Under the pieces are notes generated by a model that made no database searches, was not told where the DNA came from, and worked only from the letters and a program-made list of their open reading frames with translations. The translations under genes and the position numbers were made by a program. From contig MU385920.1 in the NCBI GenBank assembly GCA_022497145.1, positions 114,697-178,696 of the forward strand: a DNA stretch of 64,000 nt, read 5' to 3'. Of the stretch, positions 21,311-33,504 are shown piece by piece (the first letter of the stretch is position 1; every line of letters begins with the position of its first letter). This DNA comes from Rostrohypoxylon terebratum. Lineage: Eukaryota > Ascomycota > Sordariomycetes > Xylariales > Hypoxylaceae.

Positions 21311-21382
21311 ATGCGATGGCAACTTTCAACTCCATGCCGGCGCTGCAATCAGGCGCCAGCCCGGGAGACGCCATGGGATTAA
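21311..21382 (+). promoter_or_regulatory. Out-of-frame upstream ATG/uORF overlapping the ron1-like start
   Basis: An ATG at 21311 lies 5 nt before the chosen start at 21316 in another frame and opens a 23-codon reading frame that ends with TAA at 21380-21382 inside the CDS. If it is within the transcript, ribosomes must pass it by leaky scanning to make the regulator. Confidence 0.55.
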
Positions 21383-23195
21383 ATGCGGCCATGCCCGGCT
21401 CCGGCCTCGGTATCGACTCCTTCGATCCAGATCTCAACTTTGACGAATCTATGCTGTAAGTCGAATCTTGATGGGCGCATTGCATTTTCCGAGTTATGCG
21501 GTTGCAAGCGTTGGTGATCACAAGTACCCAAACGATGTTAGAGCCATCAGAGAGAGTAGCACGTGTAGGCGGTACATATCATAACATAGTATATGCTAAG
21601 ACCCTCCGATAGAGAAAACGTCAACGGTAACCTACCTCCATTACCCTTCACACCAACCTACGACTTCGAAACCTTCTCTACCACCTTCGAAGACCCCTTC
21701 AACTACTCTAAACCCTACGAAACCGCTGCGCCACACCCCGAAGACTTCCACGATGAAGGTTCGTCCCCGCAACAGCCGGATGATAAGCTTCTTAGCTTCT
21801 CGGCAACAGCCGCGAAGGCTACACCCCTCGACGATGCTTTGGGCGCTTATTCCGAAGTCAACATGTCGGCGGAATTATACGGAATGTTCTTTGTCGCTGA
21901 AGATGTATTCGGCGGCGAATCCACAGGCCGACCACTAGAACTAACTTGTTACCGGCGGAACTTATGGCAATGTTCAGGACAAATAACGATGCCGCGGCAT
22001 TGCACGCAGGTTATGAACGAACAGGGGCGCGCGATCCCCATTATAGAATTTTACGCCTCGATATCGGCGAAGGAGAGCATCGAAGGCAAGTCCACTGAGA
22101 TTATCTCCATACCATGGAAGAGCAGCAACCCGGCTTTAGGAGAAGGTCAGGAGACGAAAGTAGCCAGCGCCCCGCCCAAAATCGCGCTTGACTTGAGCGG
22201 CGGCCAGGAAGTTGATGGTCATAGGGTCAGCATACCGGTCTCGTGGAAGCGATTACAATTTAAGAGTGCAACGGCGAATAATGGTCGCCGGAAGGGGCTA
22301 CAACAGCATTATGTCGTACAAATCAGCCTGCTCGGCAAGATGAAGACGGGGGGCGAATTCATGAAAATCGCCGAGATACAGAGTGGCCCGGTTATCGTGC
22401 GCGGACGGAGCCCTCGGAATTTCGATAGTAGGAAGGACGTTCCTCTAACAGGTGACAAGAAGGCGCCCGGCAGCGTAGAGCGAGCGCGGACGCATAGCGA
22501 CGCAGGCTCAACAGCCAACTTAAAGCAAGAGCGGTCAGATTCCGCGCATAACTTACACCAATTCTCATCCCCGTCCCTAGGAGGCACCCCATCCTCAAAT
22601 TGGGCGACACCCTCAACGCCTGCCTACGGCGGCCAGCAGAACTCTCAAGCTCACCCCGCGAAGAAAATCGCGCTCTCTCCCAATATAAGTCGGCCGCCTG
22701 TTCCGGCCTGGGGCAAAGATTCCCACAACCATAAGTCGCAACAGGCGCTCAACAGCCATACAAAGAATAACCATAGCAACCACAACGGCTCGGCGCCGTC
22801 AGTGCCGATAAACTTATCTTTATCTGAGGACGAGCGGAGCCCGAATAACCGGTCTAACTCAGATTCGTTAACAAGTCCGAGACTACATCGGACATCCACA
22901 AGTCACGGGGCGGCCGGCAGCCCAATAGAAGAAGAAGAGGAATTATATGAATACTTCCCGCTTAGCGTAGATGATTGGTACGTGATATCCCCATCTCCCC
23001 ATCTCCGTCATTCAGCCCCTCCTTCCCCTATAATACTACCCCAAAACTCAACTATGTATGCTAACTTTCGCAAACAGGACACCACTCGTAGACACCGTAT
23101 ACCGGCCACATATCGTACACCATATCGCCGTACCCCAAGAAATAAAAGCGCAACAGATTAGGAACAAATCGAAGCGGTATTTCTCCGCTGAATGA
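21316..23195 (+). CDS. ron1: Ndt80/PhoG-family transcription factor, probable regulator of GlcNAc catabolism (RON1-like)
   Basis: Three exons (21316-21455, 21601-22977, 23078-23195) give 544 residues. The ATG at 21316 opens a conserved-looking acidic N-terminus (DSFDPDLNFDESM). The intron at 21456-21600 ends in AAG, the only acceptor that keeps frame into PSDRENVNGN. The Ndt80-type (p53/Ig-like fold) DNA-binding domain spans residues about 135-325, with ELTCYRRNLWQCSG, IPVSWKRLQFKSAT, GRRKGLQQHYVVQI and a closing SGPVIVRGRSPRNFDSR. A Ser/Asn/His-rich linker follows. After the last intron the C-terminus reads YFPLSVDDW joined to TPLVDTVYRPH and ends KRYFSAE. Its place between GlcNAc catabolic genes identifies it as the RON1-type local activator rather than a meiotic or VIB-1 paralogue; this assignment rests on context. 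Confidence 0.9.
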
Positions 23196-24679
23196 GGACC
23201 CATCTAAGAACCTATCTACGTTCCCAATCGTATAAATCTGCCGATATATACCAGGTATCTTAAATATCGTGTACTCTTAAGCGCATAAGCGACCGTGTGG
23301 ATCAAATCGATCAAGATCAGAGCTAAAAACCGGGCGAGCTAGTTTGTATCGGATCAGAATGGAATAAACCAAAAGCGGGCATTCTATATCTAGTGAATTG
23401 AGATAGACCGAGCCAGCGCGTGAGTGGGCGAATAAAAAAGAACAAGAGAAAGAGAAAGAGAAAGGCTTGACGGATCAAACGACGGCATGACCACAACCCT
23501 ACACCTCAACACTCATCACTCACATCTCCCCAAACTACCTAGGTTAACCTACCCAGACACGGACACACAAGCAGGCGTAACTTTTTTATTTTTTCGAGGA
23601 ACTATCTCAACATGTATTATGAAACGTACCTATATTTGTTTTTAACCCGCCACCGCCATCATCACCATCCCCCGGCGATTTCTGGAACTGGAACTGGGCT
23701 GTCTTCGAGATATCATCCAGATATATCAATGATTCATAGTATCATACCTTAGGTTTTATATATGTTATATGTACATGTACGGATACCTCTATGTATGTAT
23801 GTAGTATTTATAGCGCTTCGCGGGGCAATTATTCGCTGGAGTCTGTTCGTTCGTTCGTCATCGTTACATCGTTGTTCTGTTTTTCGTCTTGGTGGTTTTA
23901 GTCCTTTTGAATTTGTGTGTTGCTTGGTATGCCCTCTTATGACATGTGGTATCTGGTATGAAGAGAAAAAGCGAGCGAGGAAGCGGATGAGAGTCGAGGT
24001 GAGTCTTTAATAAACCCGTGATATGTGTCACATCGTCTATAAAACTTATTTTAACAGGTAGGTACAGGCCTAACTGTTCATTTACCTCGCTCATCCATCA
24101 CCATCTCATCACGTACCATCTACGTCTTCGCATATGACCAATCGAGACCAGTCTTCGATCAATAATGCATGTCTTCATTATATGCTATGTATATATATAC
24201 CCGTACCTAAACGCCATCTAGATGTTCCCGCTATCAAAGCTCCTCGCTTGCTTGCTTCCGATTCCATCCACCCATCCACCCCGCTCGCTCGCTCGCTCGT
24301 TCACTCTGCGCCGTGTCGTCTCGCCCGACGAGAACCACAAGTCGTAACCGCTCGCAACGGGAAAAAGCAGTTTATGCCTTTTCCCCCCCTTCCGCGATTC
24401 CCACGTAGTTCGTCATTCGTCAGGTGAAGAATGCACCAAAACACTAGGTATATCCAATATATGTACTTGTAGGTATGTTTTTCTCAAAAACCAAAAAAAA
24501 AACCGGAAAATCCAACTGAAGAGAGAGAAGAAGTAAAAATGAAGCCGGCCGTTACAGAGGTGGTAGGGTAGATGTAGATGACGTAAAATAGTTAAGTAGG
24601 TACGCGGGGATATATATATACAACCGTAAAAATAATCTATACTTTCTTTTTCGGATCCCGTGAGGTATTTATTACTTTT
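23196..24679. other. Convergent intergenic region, no gene seen
   Basis: 1.5 kb between the 3' ends of the ron1-like (+) and hxk3-like (-) genes. Contains AG-rich (gagaaa) and TATG microsatellite patches; short frames have no coding character. Confidence 0.6.
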
Positions 24680-26441
24680 CTACGCCGTGTTCGCGCACGC
24701 GATGGCGACCGCTGCGCCGAGGATGGAGCTCTCGATGGCCGGGACCAGGTCTACGGAGCCGGGGTACTGGCTGTGGGCGACTAGGTCGTCGATGTAGCGC
24801 TGGCATGTGGATAGGTACTCTGGGTAGTGCTCGATGACGGAGCCGTTGAAGGCGACCTTGGTGCTGGCCTCCATCTCCCGGATCTGCTCGTCAACTGAGG
24901 GCGAAGGGAGGACTACGCCGCTGTCGTTCGAGGGGATCCGTTTTGGGGTCACGGGGGCTTGCTCAGTCTCGGTCTCGTGTCGCAATTCCCAGAGCGAGAA
25001 GACCGAGGCGGCAAGTAGGGCAGCAGAACGGCGCGATATGAAAGATGCGATGGTACGGATGGTATTGATGTCGGAAAGAGTAGGCGACGCAGCGGTAGGA
25101 TGGTGTTTTGTAAACTCGGAGGTGGCTCTTTCAAGGGTGGGTGATGTATCGCTGAAGTAACGTGTTAGCGCCTCATACTAGTGACCAAAGGTTGCGATGT
25201 GGGACTTACGCCTCAATTCTCGACAATATTTCCGTGTCGAGCGAGTACGGCTTCTCTAGGGACGGTGGCAATTGGCCGCCAAATAGCCCTGCCGTCTCGA
25301 CGGCCTCGACTATAGCGAGTCGGCAGATTTCTCCGAGATAGAACCCACTCAGCATATGCTCGAGGGGTTGGAAGTCGGGCCGAGGGTGAGAGGCGTTCAG
25401 GAGTTCGTCCCACCGTGTCAGAGGCAGGATATCCTTCCCAAACATGCCTAGTTCCGTGTTCACAATGACGTGACTGGCGGACTCAAACCAACTTTCAGGT
25501 CGTTTGCCGTATTTAGCACGACTAAATGCGCCTACCGGCAAGTGGACCGCGATGTTGGTGCCCGTTCCCAAAATTAGACCGAAGCGTGTTGAACCATGTA
25601 CATAAGCCTGCGATAGTAACGTTGCTGAACTATCATTGACAATAGCCTCGAGTTGAATGTTGAGGCCTTGCTTTTTGCACGCAAATTTGATGAGTTCGCC
25701 CAAGTCCTGCCCTAGTAGGCCGTTAGTGGCTAGAAACCCTTTGCCCATACCAAGCAGAAGTCCACCGCCTAGTGAAACTTGTCTTATTACGACTTATGTT
25801 AGTATTGTTATATGCCGTAGCCTGAGGGCAAGGCAAACTTACTCTACCGGGAAACTCCAAGCAAGCCCCATTGGTATTATGTCTTGTTCGTGTGAAAGGT
25901 CTTTGTGTATGACTTCGTAGATCCGGCCTGCCATCCAGTCGAAAAAGCTCATGCCTTCGAGCTTCTTGATCTCTGGAGTAATCTTGAAGCTAACCATCCG
26001 AATGATTTCGCTCTCCCTTCCTGTCGCTTCTCGGCCCCTTAACTCCACCAACGCAACTCTCAGCGTCGACCCACCGACATCGAGGGCAAGATATTGACCT
26101 CGTTCTTTTCCGGTGGGGAGTAGGTGGTTGAAGGACGGAAGCATGCATTCGGGGTGCGCGTGTAACCGTTCCCGGAACTGGCGCTTAAGATCTGAAGAAT
26201 ATTTCCTCAACCCATCTTCGTCGATAGGCCCCAGGAAGAGTTTCTCTGCTTCCTTCAAGAAATCCTCGATAGCCCTCGAGGGGTATGTTCTCTTGCCGCT
26301 GACGTGTTGTTCCTTGAAAGCCTTCGGGCTGACCCAGAATGCAAGTATGGCCTGCAAGAAAGACCGGCCCCGGAGGAACGACTTGAGAGCCGCTAACAGC
26401 GATTTCTTTAACGTAGTCATTGCAGAAGTGAGTGGCTGCAT
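24680..26441 (-). CDS. hxk3: Hexokinase-family sugar kinase, probable GlcNAc kinase (HXK3-like)
   Basis: Three exons (26441-25843, 25782-25210, 25151-24680; introns 60 and 58 nt) give 547 residues. It would phosphorylate GlcNAc to GlcNAc-6-P, the entry step of the pathway. Hexokinase landmarks are in order: small-domain phosphate loop LALDVGGSTLRV (residues 118-129), WSFPVEQ (about 195-201), TNGLLGQDL (219-227), catalytic Asp in IVNDSSATLL (Asp250), LGTGTNIA, VNTELGMFG, and a C-terminal FNGSVIEHYP and LGAAVAIACA. Several loops differ from glucose hexokinases (GGS for GGT, GTGTNI for GTGCNA, TEL for MEW), consistent with another substrate. The intron after PVE uses an AAG acceptor, needed for frame into QVSLGGGLLLGMG. 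Start: the ATG at 26441 is preferred; 26420 is possible. An N-terminal extension of about 70 residues precedes the fold. Confidence 0.92.
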
Positions 26442-29372
26442 GACAGGGTAGTTGCTTGAGGGTCTAGTTGGATATAAATATAAGTCATGAAAGGTGACAT
26501 GGGCAGAGCTGGGAAGAATGAGAGAGGCAGCTGATATTGGAAGACGAGATTGGAATTCCTGGTGTTCAGGGAACAATATTCGTCATGTTCCAGCGGAAAC
26601 AGGCAATCGGAAACAGCAAAAGAGTGAAATGTCTCCTTAGGGCCGCGTCAGGGCTCGTATAGGCGGGAAAAGGCTAGAACGGCAGAAATGAAACCTGCCG
26701 GTGAAATTCGAAGTTAACGAGGCGACCCCGTTGGTTGGATCTAGCAATGTACAATCCTAGGAGGAAAGTAAAGAATAAAGAGCCAAGACCCAGGTTTAGA
26801 GCACGGGGTGTGTGTTCAGGTCAGACCCAGTGGGTTACAGCATGAACGAATGGTGCAATAGAAACGAGGGACGGTTATGGCATAAGAAGTCTCTGATACG
26901 AGAAATGAGAGAGAGGGAGAGAGAAAAGAATGGTTGCGCCGGGTTGCTTGTTGCTTGTAGTAGAGAGTATGGCAGGTATGGTATGGAGGTATGGGAATAA
27001 TGGTATGTCGAGATAGACACCAAAAGTGATGTGAGAGGTCTAGGTACTAGGTAGGCATGTAGGCATGTAGGTATGTAGGTAGGTACCTAGATTCTTTTTC
27101 GTCTTTTCTCACTCAACCCTTCAACCTTGACCTTGACCTTTACTCAACACGACATTGACACTGACCTCTCCATAAGCTAAAACGTGGCTCGCGCCTACGG
27201 CTATGCTTGTTCCCAACGGTCTAACTAGCGTGTTGTATTACCACCTAACAGAAAGAATAACACATACGACAATAACAAAAACAGTAACAACAGGACGAGA
27301 ATAGTAGTTGGAACGCCCGAGGGTATGGGATAGGGCGGGACGGTGATCCAAGACAGTGGACCGAAGAACAGATCTAGCGCCACCGTTTACTAGGTCCGGT
27401 AGGTGACTTCGAGACGCTGACAGCTGGATGCTGGATGCTGATGGTGTTCTCTCTCTCTTTTTTCTTTTTTTTTACTTGGGTCTTAGGGTCTTAGGGCCTT
27501 TGTTTCGGTGGTACTCTCACGTAGCAACCTGTAAAAGTACAGCTATAATACCGAAATAGGCAAGGAGCGCATACAGACTATGGGATTATGGGTGGTAGGT
27601 AACAACAACAATAACGATAGTAGCAGATCCGTCAGCGAAAGGACGGGATCTGATTCGAGCAGCGCGCCAATCAACCGTCTATATCAGGGTGGACAGGGGA
27701 GTCAAAGGAGGAGGATACAAGAGGAAGAGGAATAGGAAGGGCAGAAGTGGACATCGGGACATTGACATTGTCTCACCTTGGTAGTAGTAGAAAGGTAGCA
27801 AAGGTAGTAAAGGTAGGTAGCCTGGTAGCAAAGGTAGCAAAGGTAGTAGACAAGCAATGGGTAGTAGCGTTGTCCATTGGTGGTACTGCTGGTTCTGCTA
27901 GGTTCTGCTGGTAGTACTACTACTATCTTTTCCCTTCGTGCCATCGAGTGCCAGTGCCATTTGGGTCAATGTTTGTAGATGTAACGTTGTAAGCTCTCGA
28001 GGCTAAGAATTTCCAAGTCAACTATTTTTTAACCTTTCTAGGGTTCTAGGGTTCCAGGTCTAGCTTTTTAGTATGGGTTGGTATTTAAAGAAGCAAGGAT
28101 CGCCTATCCATGCACGAGCCACATGGCGTTTGCATAGACATATGGATTAGAACATATTAGGCCATACAGCCATATTAGGCCAGTTTTGAGTTTGCATAGT
28201 TCCCGAGTTTATCGTTATGTAGCTCCTTACACCTTACACTTACACCTGGGCGCATTCCGGGTAAGCTACGCTCTGGATCTTGGTAGACGTAAGCCACAAG
28301 CGTGGCAAGGGCGAGTTTAGAACATTCCATTTTTAAAGTGAAACGGTTTCAACGAATCATACGTCTCTTTTCTTCCATTCTTCATCTATTTTTTCATTTC
28401 TTCAACCTTAGCCGAAAGGAAGCCATGAGGGAACATGAGGGAGCATGAGGAAACATGGGGAGATATGGGGAAATATGAATTGCATTCGCGGTAGTGCTCT
28501 ACTTGGCCAAAGATGATATTTTGTTTTTTCCTATTCTAGCTTTGCGGCTCTCATGAAAATCACCTAATAATCCAACATATATCACGTTGGTCAGATCGCA
28601 TCGAATATCAAAAGTCATTGATCCCGGATTAGGACGAGTTCCCCTGTCTTGGCTTTCCCCACACTAACGGGAAGATGATGTCGAAATTGCATTAGTTCAA
28701 GGTGTCAGAGATTCGTCAGGGTTCTCACACGCAGTTCACAGCACACTACATACATAGTACACTACATACACTTACAGCGTTACCTGCTACCTCTGTCACG
28801 ATCACTAAGCGAACCCGAGATCTCCGGGGGATAGGTAAGGCATCAGAGGGCATCAGATAAATATTAATCTCGTTATCGAACTAAACCTTTCGCGCTTGTG
28901 GTTGGCTGGACCTCTAGGTTCTTCTCTAACAAAGCAACCAACCAGATAGCCCCGGGCGCCACATGACCTGAATCCGTTCATGGACAGGTTACTACAACGT
29001 TCAATGAGCCTCCCCAGTCACAAGTGCGAGCTCACTATCGTCGAGGGTGGAGAACGGGCCAATCCGGGGCAAACGTTCCATCATCTACATAGTAGTACGG
29101 TAGGTCCGATGGTGTCCGATGTTATCCAGGTGAGGCCTTTGTTGCCTTTGCCACTATGAGACGGCTCCTCATAGTAACTGCGAAAAAAAACGCTGTATTA
29201 CTCTAAACGTCTCTACTGAATTCCTCCTGTTTCCGTAGATAAGTCCGTGAAAACACACCTACATCTACCTAGTATCTCTGCATATCCTTCCCTCGATTCT
29301 TACCCCCTAACATCTACCAAATCACCAAAAAATACGATTCCCCAACATCGAGACGACTAAATAAAACTCAAA
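26442..29372. promoter_or_regulatory. Divergent region between hxk3-like and dam1-like genes
   Basis: 2.9 kb without a supported gene, flanked by two divergent cluster genes. It holds TAGG/GTAGG microsatellites (27041-27092), a GGTAGCAAA-type array (27781-27851) and a degenerate CATGAGG/GAAA purine-rich run (28420-28479). No sugar transporter frame is visible, although a GlcNAc transporter gene might be expected in such a cluster. Confidence 0.5.
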
Positions 29373-30627
29373 ATGAGGCTTATCATCCGAGACGACTCTG
29401 AAACTGCCAGCGCCTATGTAGCTAATTACATCATCGAGAGAATCCGGCACTTCAATCCCACACCGGCACACCCCTTTGTCCTTGGCCTACCTACCGGCTC
29501 AAGCCCACTTGGTGTGTACAAGATATTGGTCGAACAGTACAAGGCTGGAAATGTATGTGTAGCTGAACTAACTGGACGGACAGTCTAGAACCATGGCTAA
29601 CCAATTCGATGTAGATCTCTTTTGAAAATGTTGTCACCTTCAATATGGTATGAGATAACATTCCTATTATCATTTGTTGATGCCCCGATACTGATGGATA
29701 CTCGAAATAGGACGAGTACGTCGGTATCCCTCGAGATCATCCCGAGAGTTACCACTCTTTTATGTGGAAGCACTTCTTTTCTCACGTCAACGTGAACCCA
29801 AACAACGTCCACATTTTGAACGGCAACAACCCAAATCTAGAAGCCGAATGTGTGGAGTATGAGGCCAAGATCAAGCGTGCGGGAGGCATCGACTTGTTCT
29901 TAGGTGGCATCGGAGAAGACGGTCACATCGCCTTCAACGAACCCGGCTCTAGTCTAGCCTCGAGAACCCGTGTCAAGACGTTAGCCTATGACACTATTCT
30001 GGCCAACTCTCGTTTCTTTGATAACGACATTGACAAGGTCCCCAAGATGGCCTTGACTGTCGGTGTTCAAACTGTTCTCGAGGCCCGAGAGGTTGTCGTT
30101 ATCATCCTCGGTGCTCGCAAGGCTCTCGCTCTGCAGAGATGCATTGAGCAGGGTGTGAACCACATGTGGACACTGTCCAGTCTCCAGTTACATCCTCACC
30201 CGATGATTGTGTGCGACGAGGATGCGACGTTGGAACTGCAGGTAAAGACGGTCAAGGTATGCAAATTTCCGGAGTTCGGAGTAAATACTAGCAGCCACCA
30301 GCTAATTAATTATCGCAGTACTTCAAGAGCATCGAGAAGGTGGCGAGGGAGCAGGGCTTTGAGCAGATCTTGCCGTCGAGTATCAGAACCGGCCCGGGAC
30401 CAGTTCCTAAGACTGTAATCGACGAGGTTCAATCACCTACGATTCTCGCACCACAACCTATCACCACTCGTCTATTGAGAGCTACACCTGCAACCGAGTA
30501 TCCGGTCCGGTCAGTGTCTCCGGATCTAATCCCAGACCGAATGGCGGACCGCGTCGGAATCCCAGATATTTCGAGGAGATTGACCCCGCAACCCGAGGTG
30601 CAGCGGGTGGCCAGCGTCGGGGCGTAA
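29373..30627 (+). CDS. dam1: Glucosamine-6-phosphate deaminase/isomerase (NagB family)
   Basis: Four exons (29373-29552, 29615-29647, 29711-30256, 30319-30627) give 355 residues. The enzyme converts glucosamine-6-P to fructose-6-P plus ammonium, the last step of the pathway. Sugar-phosphate isomerase-fold motifs are clear: LGLPTGSSPLGVY, a FNM|DEYVG junction placing the catalytic Asp at 72, and GGIGEDGHIAFNEPGS with Asp141, His143 and Glu148. These numbers coincide with the E. coli NagB catalytic residues, supporting the start and the 33-nt second exon. A C-terminal tail of about 90 residues beyond the bacterial length is Pro/Arg-rich and probably flexible. It is divergent from the kinase gene. 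Confidence 0.96.
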
Positions 30628-33504
30628 CGTGGTATTCTTTTCTCAGCAGAACGGTAAATTTGTAGGATTATGGCATCACGGTATTATGGTACGGGTTGAA
30701 TGAACGGGCTTTCACGAGAATCGAAATTGGCAGGTTAGAACGACAAAAAAATTGAAAGGTGACATTTCGGGAATTGATATCAGAATATCGGTTACGAACT
30801 AACCAGAAGGTAGTAGACCTCCAGCTATTTGCCATGGGCAGAGCTGATATAGTACCTAGATAAGACGTACGCAGTAGATTGTGTTAGTTGAGTCGGCGGT
30901 TTATACCCATCTTCACGTGTTAAAAAGAGCGCGTGAAGCCTTTAGATGTACATTTACGCTTATGTACGATATATGTACGTATGATATAGATATAAGATAC
31001 CCAATATAGATATGATTTATTGTGTTTCGTGGAATTTTACTTGATTTTTTGTCCGTTCGTCGCTCTGAAAGTCCCTATGGTCCTACCTAAGTGACCTAAG
31101 TGACCTAAGTGACCAAGTTTCTACCACTCGGCGCGTATCAACATTCCGGATTCATACGTCTCGTCCGCAGCTAAACAGAAAACAGAAGCGGTTGATATGT
31201 CTACCTCGGTAGGTTGGAAAGATGCGGTGGACTTTGTCGTTTTGTCACGTATTTAGCGTCTTGTTCATATCAGAGGAAGAGGAGGGAATCCATTGTTTAG
31301 ATAATAAATGGTGGCTGAAAGCGCGCGGGAAGCATTCCAAGGCATTTGAGGACGGTGAGACAAATTAATGCCGGTATCGTTCATGTGAGGTTCATAGCGC
31401 AGGGTCGTTTTAAATATCATATCTGACTTATCACATCCATTACATACCTATGTACGAAGTAGGTCCTACGTAAATGGGAGGGAAGGGGATCTCCCGTTCG
31501 GTCCCGCTAATCAATCCTTACAAGTTACACCCCTAAACCATGAACAACTTGCAGTGGGCAACCTTAACCTTGAACGGCATTGGAGTAGATACTATTAGAT
31601 AAGCCGTTGTGGAGATGATCTTGGGCCCTTGGGGATCACCTTAAGGCTTACGAAAATGGCATCTGAGAGCTTCCTCTTTCGAGACCGCCAATGGTCAATG
31701 GTAGGCTACATCTGGTGGATTTGGTGGAGGAATTAATCCTGTATCACAACCTTAGACAATTATTCCGTCTTCTATGATTCGCCGCCATACTGCACCGCCT
31801 CTCATTCTTTAAGACATTTTTAAATGAAGGGAGTTTGGTGATTTCGCAATACGATTTGCGATGGTGGAGATGACTCTGTATAATTCATATGATCATCCAT
31901 ATAATTCATAAGAGCCTACATAAGAACCTACTAGGTACATAATATGCACGATTTATTCTCAAGCCGCCGTCCGCCAGGCTTTATGTAGGACCTAGGTATT
32001 AAAGTTTGTGGTGTACTATTCTTCAGCGCCAAGAGGCCTATCAAGATAGCGACGGATAGATTGCCCGGATGGCAGGTGCCCATGGGCACCACTGGGCAAT
32101 GGCTACTACTACTACATACCTGGGTCCTATGTAGCCCTACATGAGCCAACCTTAAAGCTAAGAAATCAATAGTGTATTGGGGGGCTTCTGATAGTATTAA
32201 GCTCACCTCTCCTATCTCCACATGCATCCATGGATCACTTACACGTATATTCAATTCCGAAACAAGAACCAGTGGTACCTGACTCACTTATTATATTATC
32301 CTAAGCTCACTCGTTATTTGACGAACGACAACTACAACGGGGACCTGCAGTCGTCCGCAGTTAGAATTTAAATCATGTTTATAATTTTCTCCTAATTGTA
32401 TTCAGCGAACTGTAGAGTGATTGGTCGGAGGTGATAGATGAGGGGAAGGATCCATGATGCTCGAATCTGCCACAGGTTCAGGTCCAATGACGGTACTAGA
32501 TGATGCTGGATCGGATACTGGGTGATCATTGGAGATATGATCATCTCCAAACCCGTCCAAACCACACCCAACCAGGGAAGTGCAATGTCACCTTGTTTAT
32601 CCCCGCGTCCTCTCATTGCACCCTCCCTATCCTTTTCCCTCAAACCAAACCATCTCTCAAATCTCGCGGAGGATCAAAGGACTTGCCGAGGAAGCACCTC
32701 AGAAGCACCTACGGTCCTACGCATACTACTAGGTAGGAATCAGTAACGGATCAGTACTTGATCATATATCGCCGACCCAATCGTGTTCCTTACCACCCCC
32801 AGATACCCTCCAGATGCCCTCCAGATACCCCTGTGGCGCATGTGATGTCCTGCGTGCCTGCCGTTGAGCTTCAGCTCATGATGTCAGGACGCCGCAGCTG
32901 ATTGTACGATGACCCAATACCGATCTAGGCCGCTATTCGCTTGCACATACACAGACACACTATTTGGCTGCCTACGGTATTCCGGCACCCGGAAGTAGAC
33001 AAGCTGACAAGTTGAATGGTCTACTACTTAGGTAGGTACCAACCTACAATGTACATACCTGGACATGCCTACCTACATACTAGTAGTAGTAGATATGCAA
33101 GCTATGCAGGGTTCGAACTTGGGAACCTATCCGATATGGCTGGTCCAGCTTTCCCCCGTCTTGTGTTTTCCCCACGTATAGTAGGCGCTATGAGGTAAGG
33201 TACCTATTCTGTTTGCTCGTACGCAGCTACGGCCGTCGACCGTTGCATCCATGACGGGGATAGGAGACCGAGGGACCAGCTACATACGATCTACCTGCTG
33301 TCTCGTGCCCTCCTCCTTCCCGTCCTAGGTCGGGCAATAAATAAGAGCTTTGCTGCTGCCAAGTCTGGAGATAGGGAGAGATCTCCCCGAGCTTGATATT
33401 CTATTTGCTCAGGTACTTTCTGGGACTGCGGTTGGCTTTAGATAGTCAACTACCAGCGATCTGGTACATACTAGTAACTAGGTAAATACAACCTCGCTGT
33501 CGCC
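30628..33504. other. Gene-free region downstream of the GlcNAc cluster
   Basis: 2.9 kb with no supported gene. It has a 9-bp tandem repeat at 31085-31114 and several CCTAGG/TACCTA patches (for example 33010-33082). The last few hundred bases serve as the ceramidase promoter. Confidence 0.55.
31085..31114. repeat. 9-bp tandem repeat (acctaagtg), 3.3 copies
   Basis: Three perfect nonamers plus acc lie in the intergenic region after the deaminase gene. Confidence 0.85.

Larger units (their letters stand above)
18395..21315. promoter_or_regulatory. Long region upstream of the ron1-like regulator
   Basis: 2.9 kb without a supported gene, as is common before fungal transcription-factor genes. It contains a 33-nt pure C/T tract (19325-19357), an 8-bp x3.5 repeat (19455-19482), an 8-bp x4 repeat (20464-20495) and a 9-bp x3 repeat (20784-20810). 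The last kilobase is probably promoter plus 5' leader of the regulator. Confidence 0.5.

Noticed and set aside
33104..33125. GGTTCGAAC, T-loop-like sequence suggesting a tRNA
   Set aside because: The flanking bases do not form a 5-bp T stem and no matching acceptor or anticodon arm is visible.
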